The notes under the pieces were generated by a model that was not told where the DNA came from, searched no databases, and saw only the letters and a list, made by a program, of their open reading frames with translations. Below, piece by piece: positions 1-8,542 of a stretch of DNA of 36,464 bases. The translations under genes were made by a program, and so were the position numbers. The stretch's first letter is position 1; each line of letters starts with the position of its first letter. Source of the DNA: Deltaproteobacteria bacterium (GTDB lineage Bacteria; Myxococcota; Kuafuiibacteriia; Kuafuiibacteriales; Kuafuiibacteriaceae); NCBI GenBank assembly GCA_011526105.1, contig WYAZ01000094.1:1-36464 (forward strand), in the 5' to 3' direction.

Positions 1-73
1 TCTGGTCGTCGCGCGAGGAGGGCGAATACTCTCTGTATTCAACCGACGAGAGCCAAAGGCGTCGCGGCGAGCA
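1..73. repeat. Terminal direct repeat, left copy (73 bp)
   Basis: Bases 1-73 are identical to 36392-36464, in the same orientation, and the match stops exactly at both window ends. This is how an assembler leaves a circular contig, or a contig that enters the same repeat at each end. The repeat holds a perfect hairpin, GAATAC at 24-29 and GTATTC at 35-40 with a 5-nt loop. An outer pair, TCGTCG at 6-11 with CGACGA at 44-49, surrounds it. Confidence 0.97.
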
Positions 74-94
74 GCCGCGAAGAGGGCCGGCGAC

Positions 95-127
95 ATTTGC
101 TAGCCTCTACGTTTCCAGGGGACTAGC
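95..127. repeat. Inverted-repeat arm, left (33 bp)
   Basis: This stretch is the reverse complement of 36339-36372, apart from one substitution and one missing base. Joined through the 73-bp overlap, the arms lie 113 bp apart and enclose the hairpin at 24-40, giving a 180-bp palindromic element. Each arm also begins and ends with GCTAG/CTAGC-type sequence, so it can fold on itself. No target-site duplication is visible outside the arms. Confidence 0.9.
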
Positions 128-197
128 CCATGCTGGGCACCGAGGCGGGCCTGAAGTATCTTCTCCACTCTCGAGGTCTTTGCACTCGGGGCTCGAG

Positions 198-203
198 TAT
201 GAT
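198..203 (+). promoter_or_regulatory. Possible -10 element of the first kinase gene
   Basis: TATGAT at 198-203 is a good -10 hexamer in otherwise GC-rich DNA, 77 nt before the ATG at 281. I see no matching -35. The rest of 128-280 contains no gene that I can support. Confidence 0.35.
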
Positions 204-280
204 CGGGGTCGCCGTGAGTTTCCTTCTGGCGGAGTCGGAGTCGGAGCCGTCGATGGTCTTGAAAGTCGGCTCTCGTCCCC

Positions 281-2536
281 ATGGCTGACAACACCTCAAG
301 GGACCTCTCGAGCCAGCTCGAGGCAATCATCGCCACGATCAACGATGGCATCATCACCATCGACGCGAAGGGTGTCATCTGCACGTTCAACCCGGCGGCC
401 GAGCGCATGTTTGGCTATGCCGCGGTCGAGGTCGTCGGACGGAACATCGGCACTCTCACGCCCGAAGCCGATCACTCGCACCGCGACGAGTATCTCCCCC
501 GCGACCTCAGCAGCAGCGAGCGGGAGATGATCGAAGCAGGCCGGGAGGTCGAGGGTGTCCGCAAGGACGGCTCGCGGTTCCCGCTCGATCTCGCAGTGAG
601 CGAGATGGAGGTGGGCGGCGAGCGCATGTTCACTGTGGTCGTCCGGGACCTCACCGCCCGCAAGCTCGCGGAGCGGCAGAAGACCGCGATGCTCGCGCAG
701 CTGAACGCTCTGAAGAGAGCCTTGGACGAGCACTCCATCGTCGCGATCACCGACGTTCGAGGGAAGATCACCTACGCCAACGACAAGTTCTGCGCGGTCT
801 CCAAGTACTCACGCTCGGAGCTGCTGGGACAGGACCATCGGATCCTCAGCTCTGGTCACCACTCCAAAGAGTTCATCCGGTCGCTCTGGACCACCATCGC
901 CCGAGGCGCAACCTGGAGGGGCGAGCTGAAGAACCGCGCCAAGGACGGTTCGTTCTACTGGGTTGAGACCACGATCGTTCCCCTGGCCGGTCCAGACGGC
1001 AAACCGGTTCAGTACGTGGCCATCCGCACGGAGATCACCGAGCGCAAGGCCGCCGACGACGCGGCCGAGGATCTGCGAGGGATCCTCGAGAACGCGTCCG
1101 ACTTCATCATCTTCGCCGATCGGAACAAGATCATTCGATACTGCAACCGCGTCGAACCACCGCACACTCCGGAACAGGTCGTCGGCTCCAACTGGCTCGA
1201 GTACTTCACGCCCGAACAGCGCCCAGAGCTCGGTCGGATCTTCGATTCGGTGGTGGACAGCGGGCAGCCCGCGAACTGCGAGGCGTCGGTGCCGGAGCCG
1301 GATGGGACGTCCCGGAGCTACGCGTGTCACCTCGGCCGCATCATTCGTGACCCGGCCTCCCCGGGGGTCGTGATCATCGCGCGCGACGTGACCGATACGA
1401 GACGCACGGAAGCGCAGCTCATCCAGTCTGAACGCATGGCGTCCGTCGGCATCCTCGCGGCAGGTGTGGCGCACGAGATCAACAACCCCCTCGCGGCGGT
1501 CATCGCCAACCTCGACCTGGCCTCGCGCGAGGTGTCAGAACTCACGAAGCGGTTCGCGCTCTCCTCCGATCTCGGAGATGAGCTCCGCGATGCCCGAGAC
1601 TGCGCGGAGCGCATCCGCGTTATCGTGCGCGATCTCCGTATCTTCTCTCGATCCGAGCAGGATGCGCGCGGCCCCGTCGATACGAAGCGCGTGCTGGAGT
1701 CGATGCTGCGGATGGTCTGGAACGAGGTCCGGCACCGCGCTCGGCTCGTCGAGCAGTACGGCGAGGTGCCTCCGGTGGAGGCCAACGAGGCGCGGCTCGG
1801 GCAGATCTTTCTCAATCTGATCACAAACGCGGCCCAGGCCATCCCGGAGGGGCGAGCGGACCAGAACGAGATCCGCATCTCGACGCGCCTGGGTGAGGTC
1901 GGATTTGTGATCATCGAGATCGCCGACACCGGCGCGGGTATGTCACCGGAGGTCCAGAGACAGATATTCACTCCGTTCTTCACGACTAAAGCCGCCGGAG
2001 TGGGGACCGGCCTCGGGCTCGCCATCTGCCTCAGGCTCGTCGAGGAGATGGGCGGCCGGCTCGAGGTCGAAAGCGAGCTGGGCAAGGGGACCCGATTTCG
2101 GCTCCACGCACGTGCGGCCCGCAGCGAAGAGGAACCGGTGATTCCGGAGATGGTTTCGGCGCGCGGGGAGAGACGGGGTGCCATCCTCGTCATCGACGAC
2201 GAGCCCGTCATCGGGAAGGCGATTCGGAGATCGCTGTGTGCCGAGCACGAGGTGTCGGCGACCAACTCCGCACGCAAGGCGCTCGAGCGGATCAAGGCGG
2301 GAGAGCGATTCGACGCCATCCTCTGCGATCTGATGATGCCCGACCTCACCGGAATGGACCTGCACGCCGAGCTGTCGAAGTGCGCTCCGGAACAGGCTGA
2401 ACGCATGATCTTCATGACCGGGGGCGCTTTCACAACGGACGCACAGGAGTTCCTCGACCGTGTCCCGAACCTGCGGTTCGACAAGCCGTTTGATCGCCGC
2501 CAACTCCTCGCCCTCATCAACGAGCGCATCCGTTGA
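281..2536 (+). CDS. Triple-PAS hybrid sensor histidine kinase
   Basis: A soluble kinase with its own receiver. Three PAS sensor domains lie at about 8-125, 145-255 and 270-375; the second ends in the usual IRTEITERK junction. A HisKA dimerisation helix follows, with phospho-acceptor His398 in AHEINNPL. The ATP-binding domain spans about 495-610, with an N box (FLNLITNAAQAIP), a G1 box (DTGAGM) and a G2 box (GTGLGLAI). A receiver domain fills about 635-751, with acidic residues IDDEP, phospho-acceptor Asp683 (CDLMMPD) and the conserved lysine in DKPF. There is no membrane segment, so it should sense a cytoplasmic or diffusible signal such as redox state or a ligand. No partner regulator is adjacent, so it is an orphan. 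No Shine-Dalgarno precedes the ATG at 281, so the start is probable rather than certain. Confidence 0.93.
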   Translation: MADNTSRDLSSQLEAIIATINDGIITIDAKGVICTFNPAAERMFGYAAVEVVGRNIGTLTPEADHSHRDEYLPRDLSSSEREMIEAGREVEGVRKDGSRFPLDLAVSEMEVGGERMFTVVVRDLTARKLAERQKTAMLAQLNALKRALDEHSIVAITDVRGKITYANDKFCAVSKYSRSELLGQDHRILSSGHHSKEFIRSLWTTIARGATWRGELKNRAKDGSFYWVETTIVPLAGPDGKPVQYVAIRTEITERKAADDAAEDLRGILENASDFIIFADRNKIIRYCNRVEPPHTPEQVVGSNWLEYFTPEQRPELGRIFDSVVDSGQPANCEASVPEPDGTSRSYACHLGRIIRDPASPGVVIIARDVTDTRRTEAQLIQSERMASVGILAAGVAHEINNPLAAVIANLDLASREVSELTKRFALSSDLGDELRDARDCAERIRVIVRDLRIFSRSEQDARGPVDTKRVLESMLRMVWNEVRHRARLVEQYGEVPPVEANEARLGQIFLNLITNAAQAIPEGRADQNEIRISTRLGEVGFVIIEIADTGAGMSPEVQRQIFTPFFTTKAAGVGTGLGLAICLRLVEEMGGRLEVESELGKGTRFRLHARAARSEEEPVIPEMVSARGERRGAILVIDDEPVIGKAIRRSLCAEHEVSATNSARKALERIKAGERFDAILCDLMMPDLTGMDLHAELSKCAPEQAERMIFMTGGAFTTDAQEFLDRVPNLRFDKPFDRRQLLALINERIR

Positions 2537-2669
2537 CACTCGTCAGGCGCCGAGAAGGAACAGCGACCACCGCCCCCGCGGCCACCTTCATCGCGCGGTG
2601 ATGAACGCCGGCTTCCGAGTGAATCGCCCCGGGAGTTCGTAGGCCTCGATACACGCCTCTGGATTCGGG

Positions 2670-2675
2670 TATGAT
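2670..2675 (+). promoter_or_regulatory. -10 element, leaderless start of LP1
   Basis: TATGAT lies 6 nt before the ATG at 2682, so transcription would begin at or next to the start codon. There is no Shine-Dalgarno sequence and no convincing -35. Confidence 0.5.
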
Positions 2676-2681
2676 CCTTCG

Positions 2682-4313
2682 ATGGCGCCGGCGATCAGGA
2701 GCTCACGGAGGTGTCCGCTCGGCGGCGCCCCAGCGCTCGCGCTGGGCCTCTTCGCGTGTCAGGACCAGTCGCCCACGCTCGCGGCTTGGCCCGCGGACAT
2801 CGACATCGCGGTCGCCGTTCGCGGAAGCGGCACGCAGCTCGAGGTCCTAGGCGTGGTGGCCTTCGAAGGCGGGCAGCTTCGAACCGAGAGCCTCTCGTTT
2901 CCTGCACCGGAGTCCTCCCAGACGCGAGTCCAAGTCCTGGGTTGGTCCAAGAGCGAACTTCTAGCTCGGCTCCCCGAACTCGATCCCGACCGATGGTTTG
3001 CCGTCGAGGCCGTCTCGGACGGGCGTGCATGCACGACTGGCTCCGTGATCTCGGAGGAGGTGCGTCGCTACCCGCTCCTGGCCCTGGAGCCCCGGGTGTT
3101 CGCGTTCCAGGAGAGCACGAACACCTTCGAGCCCGACGCAGCTCCGCTTCGATCGGTCACGGACGTGGCGCTCGATATTCCGCTCAGGCCGAACCTGTGC
3201 GGCGCACGATCGCCGTCACGGTGGGAGCGACTCGATGAGGAGACGCTCCCACCCTTTGTCGTGATCGACGGCGTTGCTCAGGGCCAGCGGGACAGCTCCG
3301 ACTTCGTCTTCAAGCGTGTCGAACGCATCGACGCGAACCGCATCGTCGTCCTGAGCGCCTCCCGGCTCCTCCTTCTCGAGCGCGGCCGGGTCTTCTCGGA
3401 CACCTCGGCCGAGATCCTTCAGAGTGCGCTGCTCCCTCCCCCGCCCGATGAGCTGCTCTTGACCGGGCGTTGGTGGTTGACCGACCTGTCGATCGACCCG
3501 CGTTCGCGCGAGCGCGAGATCCGCACTCTGCTGGTGTCCGCCTTATACTTCACGGGGGCGGGATCCAACCGGGTCGACCGAGGGGGCGGGGTCTTTGAGG
3601 TCGATGTATCGTCGAGCGGATTCGTTCCGCCCATCCGCACCTCGACGGTCTTCTGGGACGGGATCGGCTTCCCGGAGTCGGTGTCCGCAGATGGGGACGG
3701 CGGATGGGTGGCGGTGGGCTCGACCGGGCTCGTCTTGCGCAAGGACGGGGAGGCGACACCCGTGCGCCGAGGTCGCGTGGATTCGATGAGCTGGTTTCGG
3801 CGTGTGATCTCGACGCTCCATCCGCTGGCGAGACACCTGGCCGGATCGGAAGAGGGCGTCGTGGCGTTCGGCGATCTGCGCGGCCCGCTGAACCTGGTCA
3901 CGCTCGAGCAGCCGGGGGATGTCGCCACCTCGATCCGCGGGCTCGTCGCCATACCCGAACAGCCGCCTCGAGTTGTGATCAGCACGTTCTCGAGCGGCGC
4001 ACTCGAGCTCGAACGTGACGCGACCTGGTCGCGCTTCGGCTTTCAGACCATCGGACCGCTGGGCTGCACCTCCACCGAGAACGCTTGTGGTTTTCGAACC
4101 CTGGGCGCAGGGCCCATGGCCTCGGAGCACCCGGGTATCGTGTACGCCACATCGGATCGTTGCGGCGACCTGACCGTGGTCGATCTCGAACTCCGATGCG
4201 CACGCGCTCTGCCGCTCGGACTCGGAGAGATGTCCGACCTCGAGGCCAGTCATGGTCTGCTCACCGGGGTGGGCGAGTTGGGCACGGTGCTCGAGGTGTT
4301 CCTCGAGGAGTGA
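2682..4313 (+). CDS. LP1: paralogous lipoprotein of unknown function
   Basis: An exported protein of 543 aa. The signal peptide ends at a probable lipobox (LFAC, Cys26; Phe at -2 is unusual). After it comes a short region with a WPADID motif, an N-terminal domain to about 200, and a repetitive beta-rich region that looks like propeller blades (phrases such as GGWVAVGSTGLVLR). The C-terminus carries the family signature: Cys462-x6-Cys469-Gly, Cys494-x11-Cys506, then LLTGVGELGTVLEVFLEE. The same signature occurs in LP2 (6890-8533), LP4 (26096-27649) and LP6 (31732-33357). The four cysteines could form two disulfides in the periplasm or at the surface. It follows the kinase gene after 145 bp but has its own promoter-like hexamer. 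I recognise no named domain and assign no function. Confidence 0.85.
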   Translation: MAPAIRSSRRCPLGGAPALALGLFACQDQSPTLAAWPADIDIAVAVRGSGTQLEVLGVVAFEGGQLRTESLSFPAPESSQTRVQVLGWSKSELLARLPELDPDRWFAVEAVSDGRACTTGSVISEEVRRYPLLALEPRVFAFQESTNTFEPDAAPLRSVTDVALDIPLRPNLCGARSPSRWERLDEETLPPFVVIDGVAQGQRDSSDFVFKRVERIDANRIVVLSASRLLLLERGRVFSDTSAEILQSALLPPPPDELLLTGRWWLTDLSIDPRSREREIRTLLVSALYFTGAGSNRVDRGGGVFEVDVSSSGFVPPIRTSTVFWDGIGFPESVSADGDGGWVAVGSTGLVLRKDGEATPVRRGRVDSMSWFRRVISTLHPLARHLAGSEEGVVAFGDLRGPLNLVTLEQPGDVATSIRGLVAIPEQPPRVVISTFSSGALELERDATWSRFGFQTIGPLGCTSTENACGFRTLGAGPMASEHPGIVYATSDRCGDLTVVDLELRCARALPLGLGEMSDLEASHGLLTGVGELGTVLEVFLEE

Positions 4314-4507
4314 GCGGCTCGGCCTCGGAGCGACCGATGGCCCCATGACCGACGTGCTTGGACGGATGCAGCTCATCCACGGGGCGCGAGCTCGCGATGC
4401 GTCCCTCGCCTCCGCCGCCCGTCGAGCCTTCCCGAGCGTCGCGCCAAAGCAACCGCTTGGCACGTTGCCAGATACGCGAACCTCTGTTCTCCTGCCTACC
4501 AGCCCCC

Positions 4508-5611
4508 TTGAGAAACATACGTTTCAGTTCACCTTGGAGCCAGGGCTTCGCCATGGCCTGGCTGACTGCACTCGCGGCCGCGTGCGGCGACTCCACGCCC
4601 GCCATTGGAGACGGGGGCGCGAACTGCCGAGAAGATCCTGAACGCTGCCTGGCCCTCAGCTTCTCCTGCGGCCGGTTTCAGGACGATGACGGTCAATGCC
4701 TGAGCTGCGGAGGATGCCCCCTACCCGAGACCTGCGGAGGAGGAGGTCTGGCCCATCGATGCGGTTGCACCCCTCGAACCTGTCAGGAGCAAGGAGTGCA
4801 GTGCGGTGAGATCGACGACGGCTGTGGGGCGCCGACCACCTGTGGTCCTTGCCCGACTTCGGAGGTGTGCATCGGCCGGATGTGCCGACCTCGGATCGAG
4901 CTCGGCGGAGACTGCTCGACCGCACGCGACGCCTGCCAGGCCGGCACAACGTGCTGCCTGGTGGGAACCGGCACTCTCTGTATTGCACCGACCAACGAAG
5001 GGATCTGCCCAGCAGAGCTGCCCGACCTCAGCTTGGGCGAGGTCGAGACTCGACGCTCGATCTCACTCACACATCGCAGCTTCGGGACCGAAGACTGCGC
5101 ACTCGGCGACGGCTGCATTCGAGCCCCCGGCGACCGCCACCTCCTTCGCTTCGCGACCCAGATCAACAACGTGGGTCGAGCTACGCTGCAGCACGGTGTT
5201 CCCCGCGGGAATCCGGACTTCGTGTTCGACGCTTGCGCGACCCACCTGCACTACCACTACGCGGACTTCCTCACATACTCGCTGCACCTCCGCGATCCCG
5301 ATGACTCGCCGGGGGAGATGGTCGTCGAAGGCTTCAAATTCGCGCACTGCATCGAAGACGCTACGCCGCTGAGCCCGGCCTCGCCCGCGCGCGGCGACTT
5401 CTCCTGCAGTAGCCCAGATACTCGCCAAGGCCTCTCGCCCGGGTGGGGCATTCCGTACGCGGCGAACATCGATTGCCAATGGCTCGACGTCACGGGCGTA
5501 CCCGAAGGGGACTACCTGCTTCGCATCATCATCGATCCGCAGAACAAGATCGCCGAAGAGCGCGAGGACAACAACACCCAGGTCTTCCGAGTGAGCATTC
5601 CCGCGCTCTGA
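4508..5611 (+). CDS. Probable secreted lysyl oxidase-family copper amine oxidase
   Basis: The C-terminal half matches the lysyl oxidase family, which deaminates lysine side chains using copper and a lysine-tyrosylquinone cofactor. Visible features (numbering from the TTG at 4508) are the copper motif THLHYHY with His246, His248 and His250; Lys277 in EGFKFAHC; and Tyr317 in IPYAANIDCQWLD. Lys277 and Tyr317 match the two cofactor-forming residues of animal LOX and have similar spacing (40 versus 35). The family ending with EEREDNN also fits. Residues about 35-160 are Cys-rich, with repeated CGxC units, probably a disulfide-bonded stalk. The start is uncertain: TTG at 4508 gives a lipoprotein signal ending LAAAC (Cys26), ATG at 4553 would leave too short a signal, and the frame is open back to 4358. 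It converges with the next gene. Confidence 0.78.
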   Translation: MRNIRFSSPWSQGFAMAWLTALAAACGDSTPAIGDGGANCREDPERCLALSFSCGRFQDDDGQCLSCGGCPLPETCGGGGLAHRCGCTPRTCQEQGVQCGEIDDGCGAPTTCGPCPTSEVCIGRMCRPRIELGGDCSTARDACQAGTTCCLVGTGTLCIAPTNEGICPAELPDLSLGEVETRRSISLTHRSFGTEDCALGDGCIRAPGDRHLLRFATQINNVGRATLQHGVPRGNPDFVFDACATHLHYHYADFLTYSLHLRDPDDSPGEMVVEGFKFAHCIEDATPLSPASPARGDFSCSSPDTRQGLSPGWGIPYAANIDCQWLDVTGVPEGDYLLRIIIDPQNKIAEEREDNNTQVFRVSIPAL

Positions 5612-5656
5612 GCGGCTCTCGTCAGCGGAGCGAGAGGAGCTTCTGCCGCGCCGCGC

Positions 5657-6586
5657 TCAGTCGCCGCAGCCGCGATAGCAGCCGTACGGACCCTCGCCCC
5701 CGTACCGACAGGTGCCGCTCTCGCAATACCAACACCGCCCGCAGTCGCAATCGGTGCCACACTGCACGGGCCCGGTTCCTCCGGCCGAGCACCGCCCGGC
5801 GTTACAGTCGGCTTCGGTGACCTGTCCCACGAGCCGTGACATCACGAAGGCACACGAGCCCTGATTCGTCAGAGTGCCCGCGCTGTCGGAGTACGTGAAG
5901 TACCAGACGTCGGTGCCGGTCACGGTGGGATCGAGGACCGCGGTCGAGGTGACCTCGGCGGTCAAGGTCGTGCCCACCGCCTGCCACGTGCCACAGTCGA
6001 GGAAATCGGAGCCGTTGAGCTTCGTGTAGCCCCTCAGGCGGCGACCCGGGCAGATGAACCACCCCTTCTCGATCGAGAGGTCCCCACATCGGCCGGAGAC
6101 CAGCCAAGCGCCCACAACACTTTGAGCGACCGTCAGGACGGGCCCCCCGCCGTCGCGGACGCCGGCATCTGGCTCGGGAGACGAGCAGTCGACGTCTTCG
6201 AGACCGACGAGCGCAGGACAGAACGTATCGATGTCATCATTGGTTCCGCAGGCGCCGACCTGCCCCTCGAGGCAGGCCTGAGCCTCGGCGCGGTGCTGGG
6301 CGAAGAAAGCGAGCATCGCGGGGCAGCTCGAATAGAAGTCGAGGAACTCCTGGTTACCCGCGGTCTGCTGCTGCGTGCAGGCGCTTCGGTCGGTCTCATA
6401 GCCGCATCCGATGGCCCAGTCACAGTACGGGTCCACGGTGGCTTCGACGAAAGCACGGAAGGCGATCGATAGCTCGCTTCCGGCGTCGGCCCCCGGGAGA
6501 CCCGCGTCGACCGCGGAGTCCGAATCCGCGCACGTCGCACTGAACAGGAGTCCTAAGCAGGCGATGGATGGCCGCATTTTGCACAT
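5657..6586 (-). CDS. Cys-rich lipoprotein, unknown function
   Basis: A 309-aa exported protein. The signal peptide ends at SATC (Cys19) and is followed by an Asp-Ala-Gly linker typical of myxobacterial lipoproteins. The middle (about 160-260) reads as a beta-rich domain with phrases such as VVGAWLVSGRCGDLS. The last 45 residues hold ten cysteines, including CGTDCDCGRCWYC, so a tightly disulfide-bonded tail is likely. An alternative start at the ATG three codons in (6577) gives MRPSIA, which resembles the start of the lipoprotein at 28550 (minus). It faces the lysyl oxidase gene tail to tail across 45 bp. The function is unknown. Confidence 0.8.
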   Translation of the reverse strand: MCKMRPSIACLGLLFSATCADSDSAVDAGLPGADAGSELSIAFRAFVEATVDPYCDWAIGCGYETDRSACTQQQTAGNQEFLDFYSSCPAMLAFFAQHRAEAQACLEGQVGACGTNDDIDTFCPALVGLEDVDCSSPEPDAGVRDGGGPVLTVAQSVVGAWLVSGRCGDLSIEKGWFICPGRRLRGYTKLNGSDFLDCGTWQAVGTTLTAEVTSTAVLDPTVTGTDVWYFTYSDSAGTLTNQGSCAFVMSRLVGQVTEADCNAGRCSAGGTGPVQCGTDCDCGRCWYCESGTCRYGGEGPYGCYRGCGD

Positions 6587-6778
6587 CTTGGACCCGGCCT
6601 CGTCGCAAAGGATGTGCCCGGTCGCGCCAACCGTCTGCGCTCGAGCCGCGGCGCATGGGCTGCGGGAATTCGAGCTTGGAGACCGGCCTCAGCGCACGTC
6701 TCGCGGTGAGGATGTCCAAGAGAACCTCTCTCAGGGACACCTCCCTGGACGCGGGGCGTTCCCCTCGACCCGAAAACC

Positions 6779-6811
6779 CCTCCTAGCTCCGATCGCGCGC
6801 GAGCTGGGAGG
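6779..6811. promoter_or_regulatory. 11-bp stem-loop upstream of LP2
   Basis: CCTCCTAGCTC at 6779-6789 pairs with GAGCTGGGAGG at 6801-6811, with one T-G wobble in 11 pairs and an 11-nt loop. No T-run follows, so it is a poor terminator. It lies 78 bp before the GTG of LP2 and could be an operator or a structured RNA. Confidence 0.55.
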
Positions 6812-6874
6812 TGGTCCCAGGAGAGTACGAACGGAAAGCTCCCGAGTAGACCGATGCCCCGCTTGCGAGTGAAC

Positions 6875-6880
6875 TATACT
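6875..6880 (+). promoter_or_regulatory. -10 element of LP2
   Basis: TATACT lies 9 nt before the GTG at 6890. Its position within the first codons of the longer frame from the ATG at 6854 argues that the GTG is the true start and that the mRNA is nearly leaderless. Confidence 0.5.
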
Positions 6881-6889
6881 CAGCGCCCG

Positions 6890-8533
6890 GTGCCGTTCAC
6901 TCGTGGTCCCCGCGCGCTCTCGGTCGCGCTTCTCGCCTTTGGATGCGCCGAGCGCAGCCCCGTCCACGTGGGCTGGCCCGAAGACTTACCGGTCGCGTCC
7001 TTTCTCGTGCGCTGGGACGGCGAGCGTTTGGGTGACATCCGAGGGCCGCTTCTGAGTGGCGCGTCGTCTCCGGCGCGCGAGGATCTGACCGAGCTCGACG
7101 AGGTGGAGACCTATCTCATCGGGCTCGATGAGGCGTCGTTGAGAAGCGCGATGCCTCGCTTGCCTGCGTCCTTTGATCCGGCGAGCCTTCGACTCGAGGC
7201 TGAAGTCGAGACCTGCGTGGCGGGCAACCTCCTGAGAAAGGGCGACGCCAGGGAGCGGCGGATGGCGCTCGGCTCGGTGGAGCATCGCACCTGGCGTCTC
7301 TCGATCGAGGGATCGTCATGGGTCGAAGACTCCACGAGTCCAGTGACCTCGCGGGCGAGTGTGACCGCACCCGAAGATCCATCCCTCTGCATCTCGGGGG
7401 GGCCCGAGCGCTTTCGTCCCTTCGGCGCAGAAGAGTCGCTCCTCGATGAGACTCGGACGCTGGCCGGTCGGCCGATCCCCACCCGAGCCTCACCCATCAA
7501 TTCGCGCCACGACGTCGAGTTTCTTCGTGGTGCGTGGATTGATGACAACACGGTGGTGGTCATGAGCCACAACGCGCTCTTCCGGATCGAGCGGGGCGCA
7601 CCGATCGACGACCAACCTCGGGGGTACTTGGCTTTGGCGGAGATGCTCCCCGCCGAAGTGGGGTGGTCGCCTCTGACGCTGATTGACTTCGTGATCGATC
7701 CCAGGCCGCGCACCGATGGGCGCGTCCACCTCGCGTTCCTCGCGGCGACGATCGATGTCCCCGGGTTCACCAGGAACAGCCTGCTCGGATCGACGAGTCT
7801 GGGAGAGGATGGCTTCGCTGCACCCGTCGTCGAGTGGCGCAGCGCGGGAACACTGCGAGGTGTGGCCTTCGACGAGGCCCGACACGGCATCGTGTGGACC
7901 GACCGCAGCTTCTTTCTCGTGCTCGATCCCGACCCGAGCATACCTCCCTCCCGACGAAGCCTCTCGGCGGGGCTCGTCGATCTACTCCGAGTCGCGTTCA
8001 CTGGAGACATCACGCGACCTCACCTGCTCACATCGAGCCAGAACTCGTTTTATCTCGGCGATCTCCTGAGCAGCGACCTCGAGCTCGTCGAAAATCCGGA
8101 GATTCTCGTTGGAGTGCCGGTCACCACCGCTCATTACTGGACGAGCACGCACTGGGATGTGCTCTCTTCGTTCTTCATGCGGGGCTTTCTCAACTACAGC
8201 TCTAGAGACGGCTGGTCCCAGATCCAGTTCGCCGCCTCACATCAGATGGGAGACTGTACGTCGAACGTCGATGAGTGTGGACTCGCACAACCCGCAGGCA
8301 TCGCACGCAGCATCAGCGGCGACCCGCGAGGATGGTTTCTCGCCGCGATGTCGGAGTGTGATGGCCTGTTTCTGCTCGACGTCGAATCCCGCTGTGCCCG
8401 GACCGTTCTTCGCGAGGGTGCCGAGAGCGCACGCTCTGCAGACTCCGGCTACTTTCGCCACGTGGCCCGGACGGACGGACGAGCCCTGATCACCGGCGAC
8501 CAGGGCCGACTGGTCGAGCTCTTGCTCCCCTAA
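6890..8533 (+). CDS. LP2: paralogous lipoprotein of unknown function
   Basis: A 547-aa lipoprotein and a close relative of LP1. Starting at the GTG (6890) gives a compact signal peptide with lipobox LAFGC (Cys19); the ATG at 6854 would add 12 polar residues. The mature N-terminus has the family phrase VGWPEDLPVASFLV (WPADIDIAV in LP1). A beta-rich propeller-like region follows (for example DDNTVVVMSHNALFRIERG). The C-terminal signature is complete: Cys456-x6-Cys463-Gly, Cys490-x11-Cys502, and LITGDQGRLVELLLP at the end. It converges on the LPP20-like gene with only 9 bp between stop codons. Localisation is probably the periplasm or outer membrane. No function can be assigned. Confidence 0.85.
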   Translation: MPFTRGPRALSVALLAFGCAERSPVHVGWPEDLPVASFLVRWDGERLGDIRGPLLSGASSPAREDLTELDEVETYLIGLDEASLRSAMPRLPASFDPASLRLEAEVETCVAGNLLRKGDARERRMALGSVEHRTWRLSIEGSSWVEDSTSPVTSRASVTAPEDPSLCISGGPERFRPFGAEESLLDETRTLAGRPIPTRASPINSRHDVEFLRGAWIDDNTVVVMSHNALFRIERGAPIDDQPRGYLALAEMLPAEVGWSPLTLIDFVIDPRPRTDGRVHLAFLAATIDVPGFTRNSLLGSTSLGEDGFAAPVVEWRSAGTLRGVAFDEARHGIVWTDRSFFLVLDPDPSIPPSRRSLSAGLVDLLRVAFTGDITRPHLLTSSQNSFYLGDLLSSDLELVENPEILVGVPVTTAHYWTSTHWDVLSSFFMRGFLNYSSRDGWSQIQFAASHQMGDCTSNVDECGLAQPAGIARSISGDPRGWFLAAMSECDGLFLLDVESRCARTVLREGAESARSADSGYFRHVARTDGRALITGDQGRLVELLLP

Positions 8534-8542
8534 CCGAGAGGC

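Larger units (their letters stand above)
6587..6889. other. Divergent intergenic region with strong hairpin
   Basis: About 300 bp separate two divergent lipoprotein genes. I find no credible small gene. It contains the hairpin at 6779-6811 and the -10 element at 6875-6880. Confidence 0.6.

Noticed and set aside
4457-4464. TTGGCACG, a perfect -24 box of a sigma-54 promoter before the lysyl oxidase gene.
   Set aside because: The GC dinucleotide required at -12, ten bases after the GG, is missing (GA instead).
5612-5656. Terminator between the lysyl oxidase gene and the Cys-rich lipoprotein gene.
   Set aside because: CTCTCG/CGAGAG gives only a 6-bp stem with a 9-nt loop and no T-run, too weak to call.
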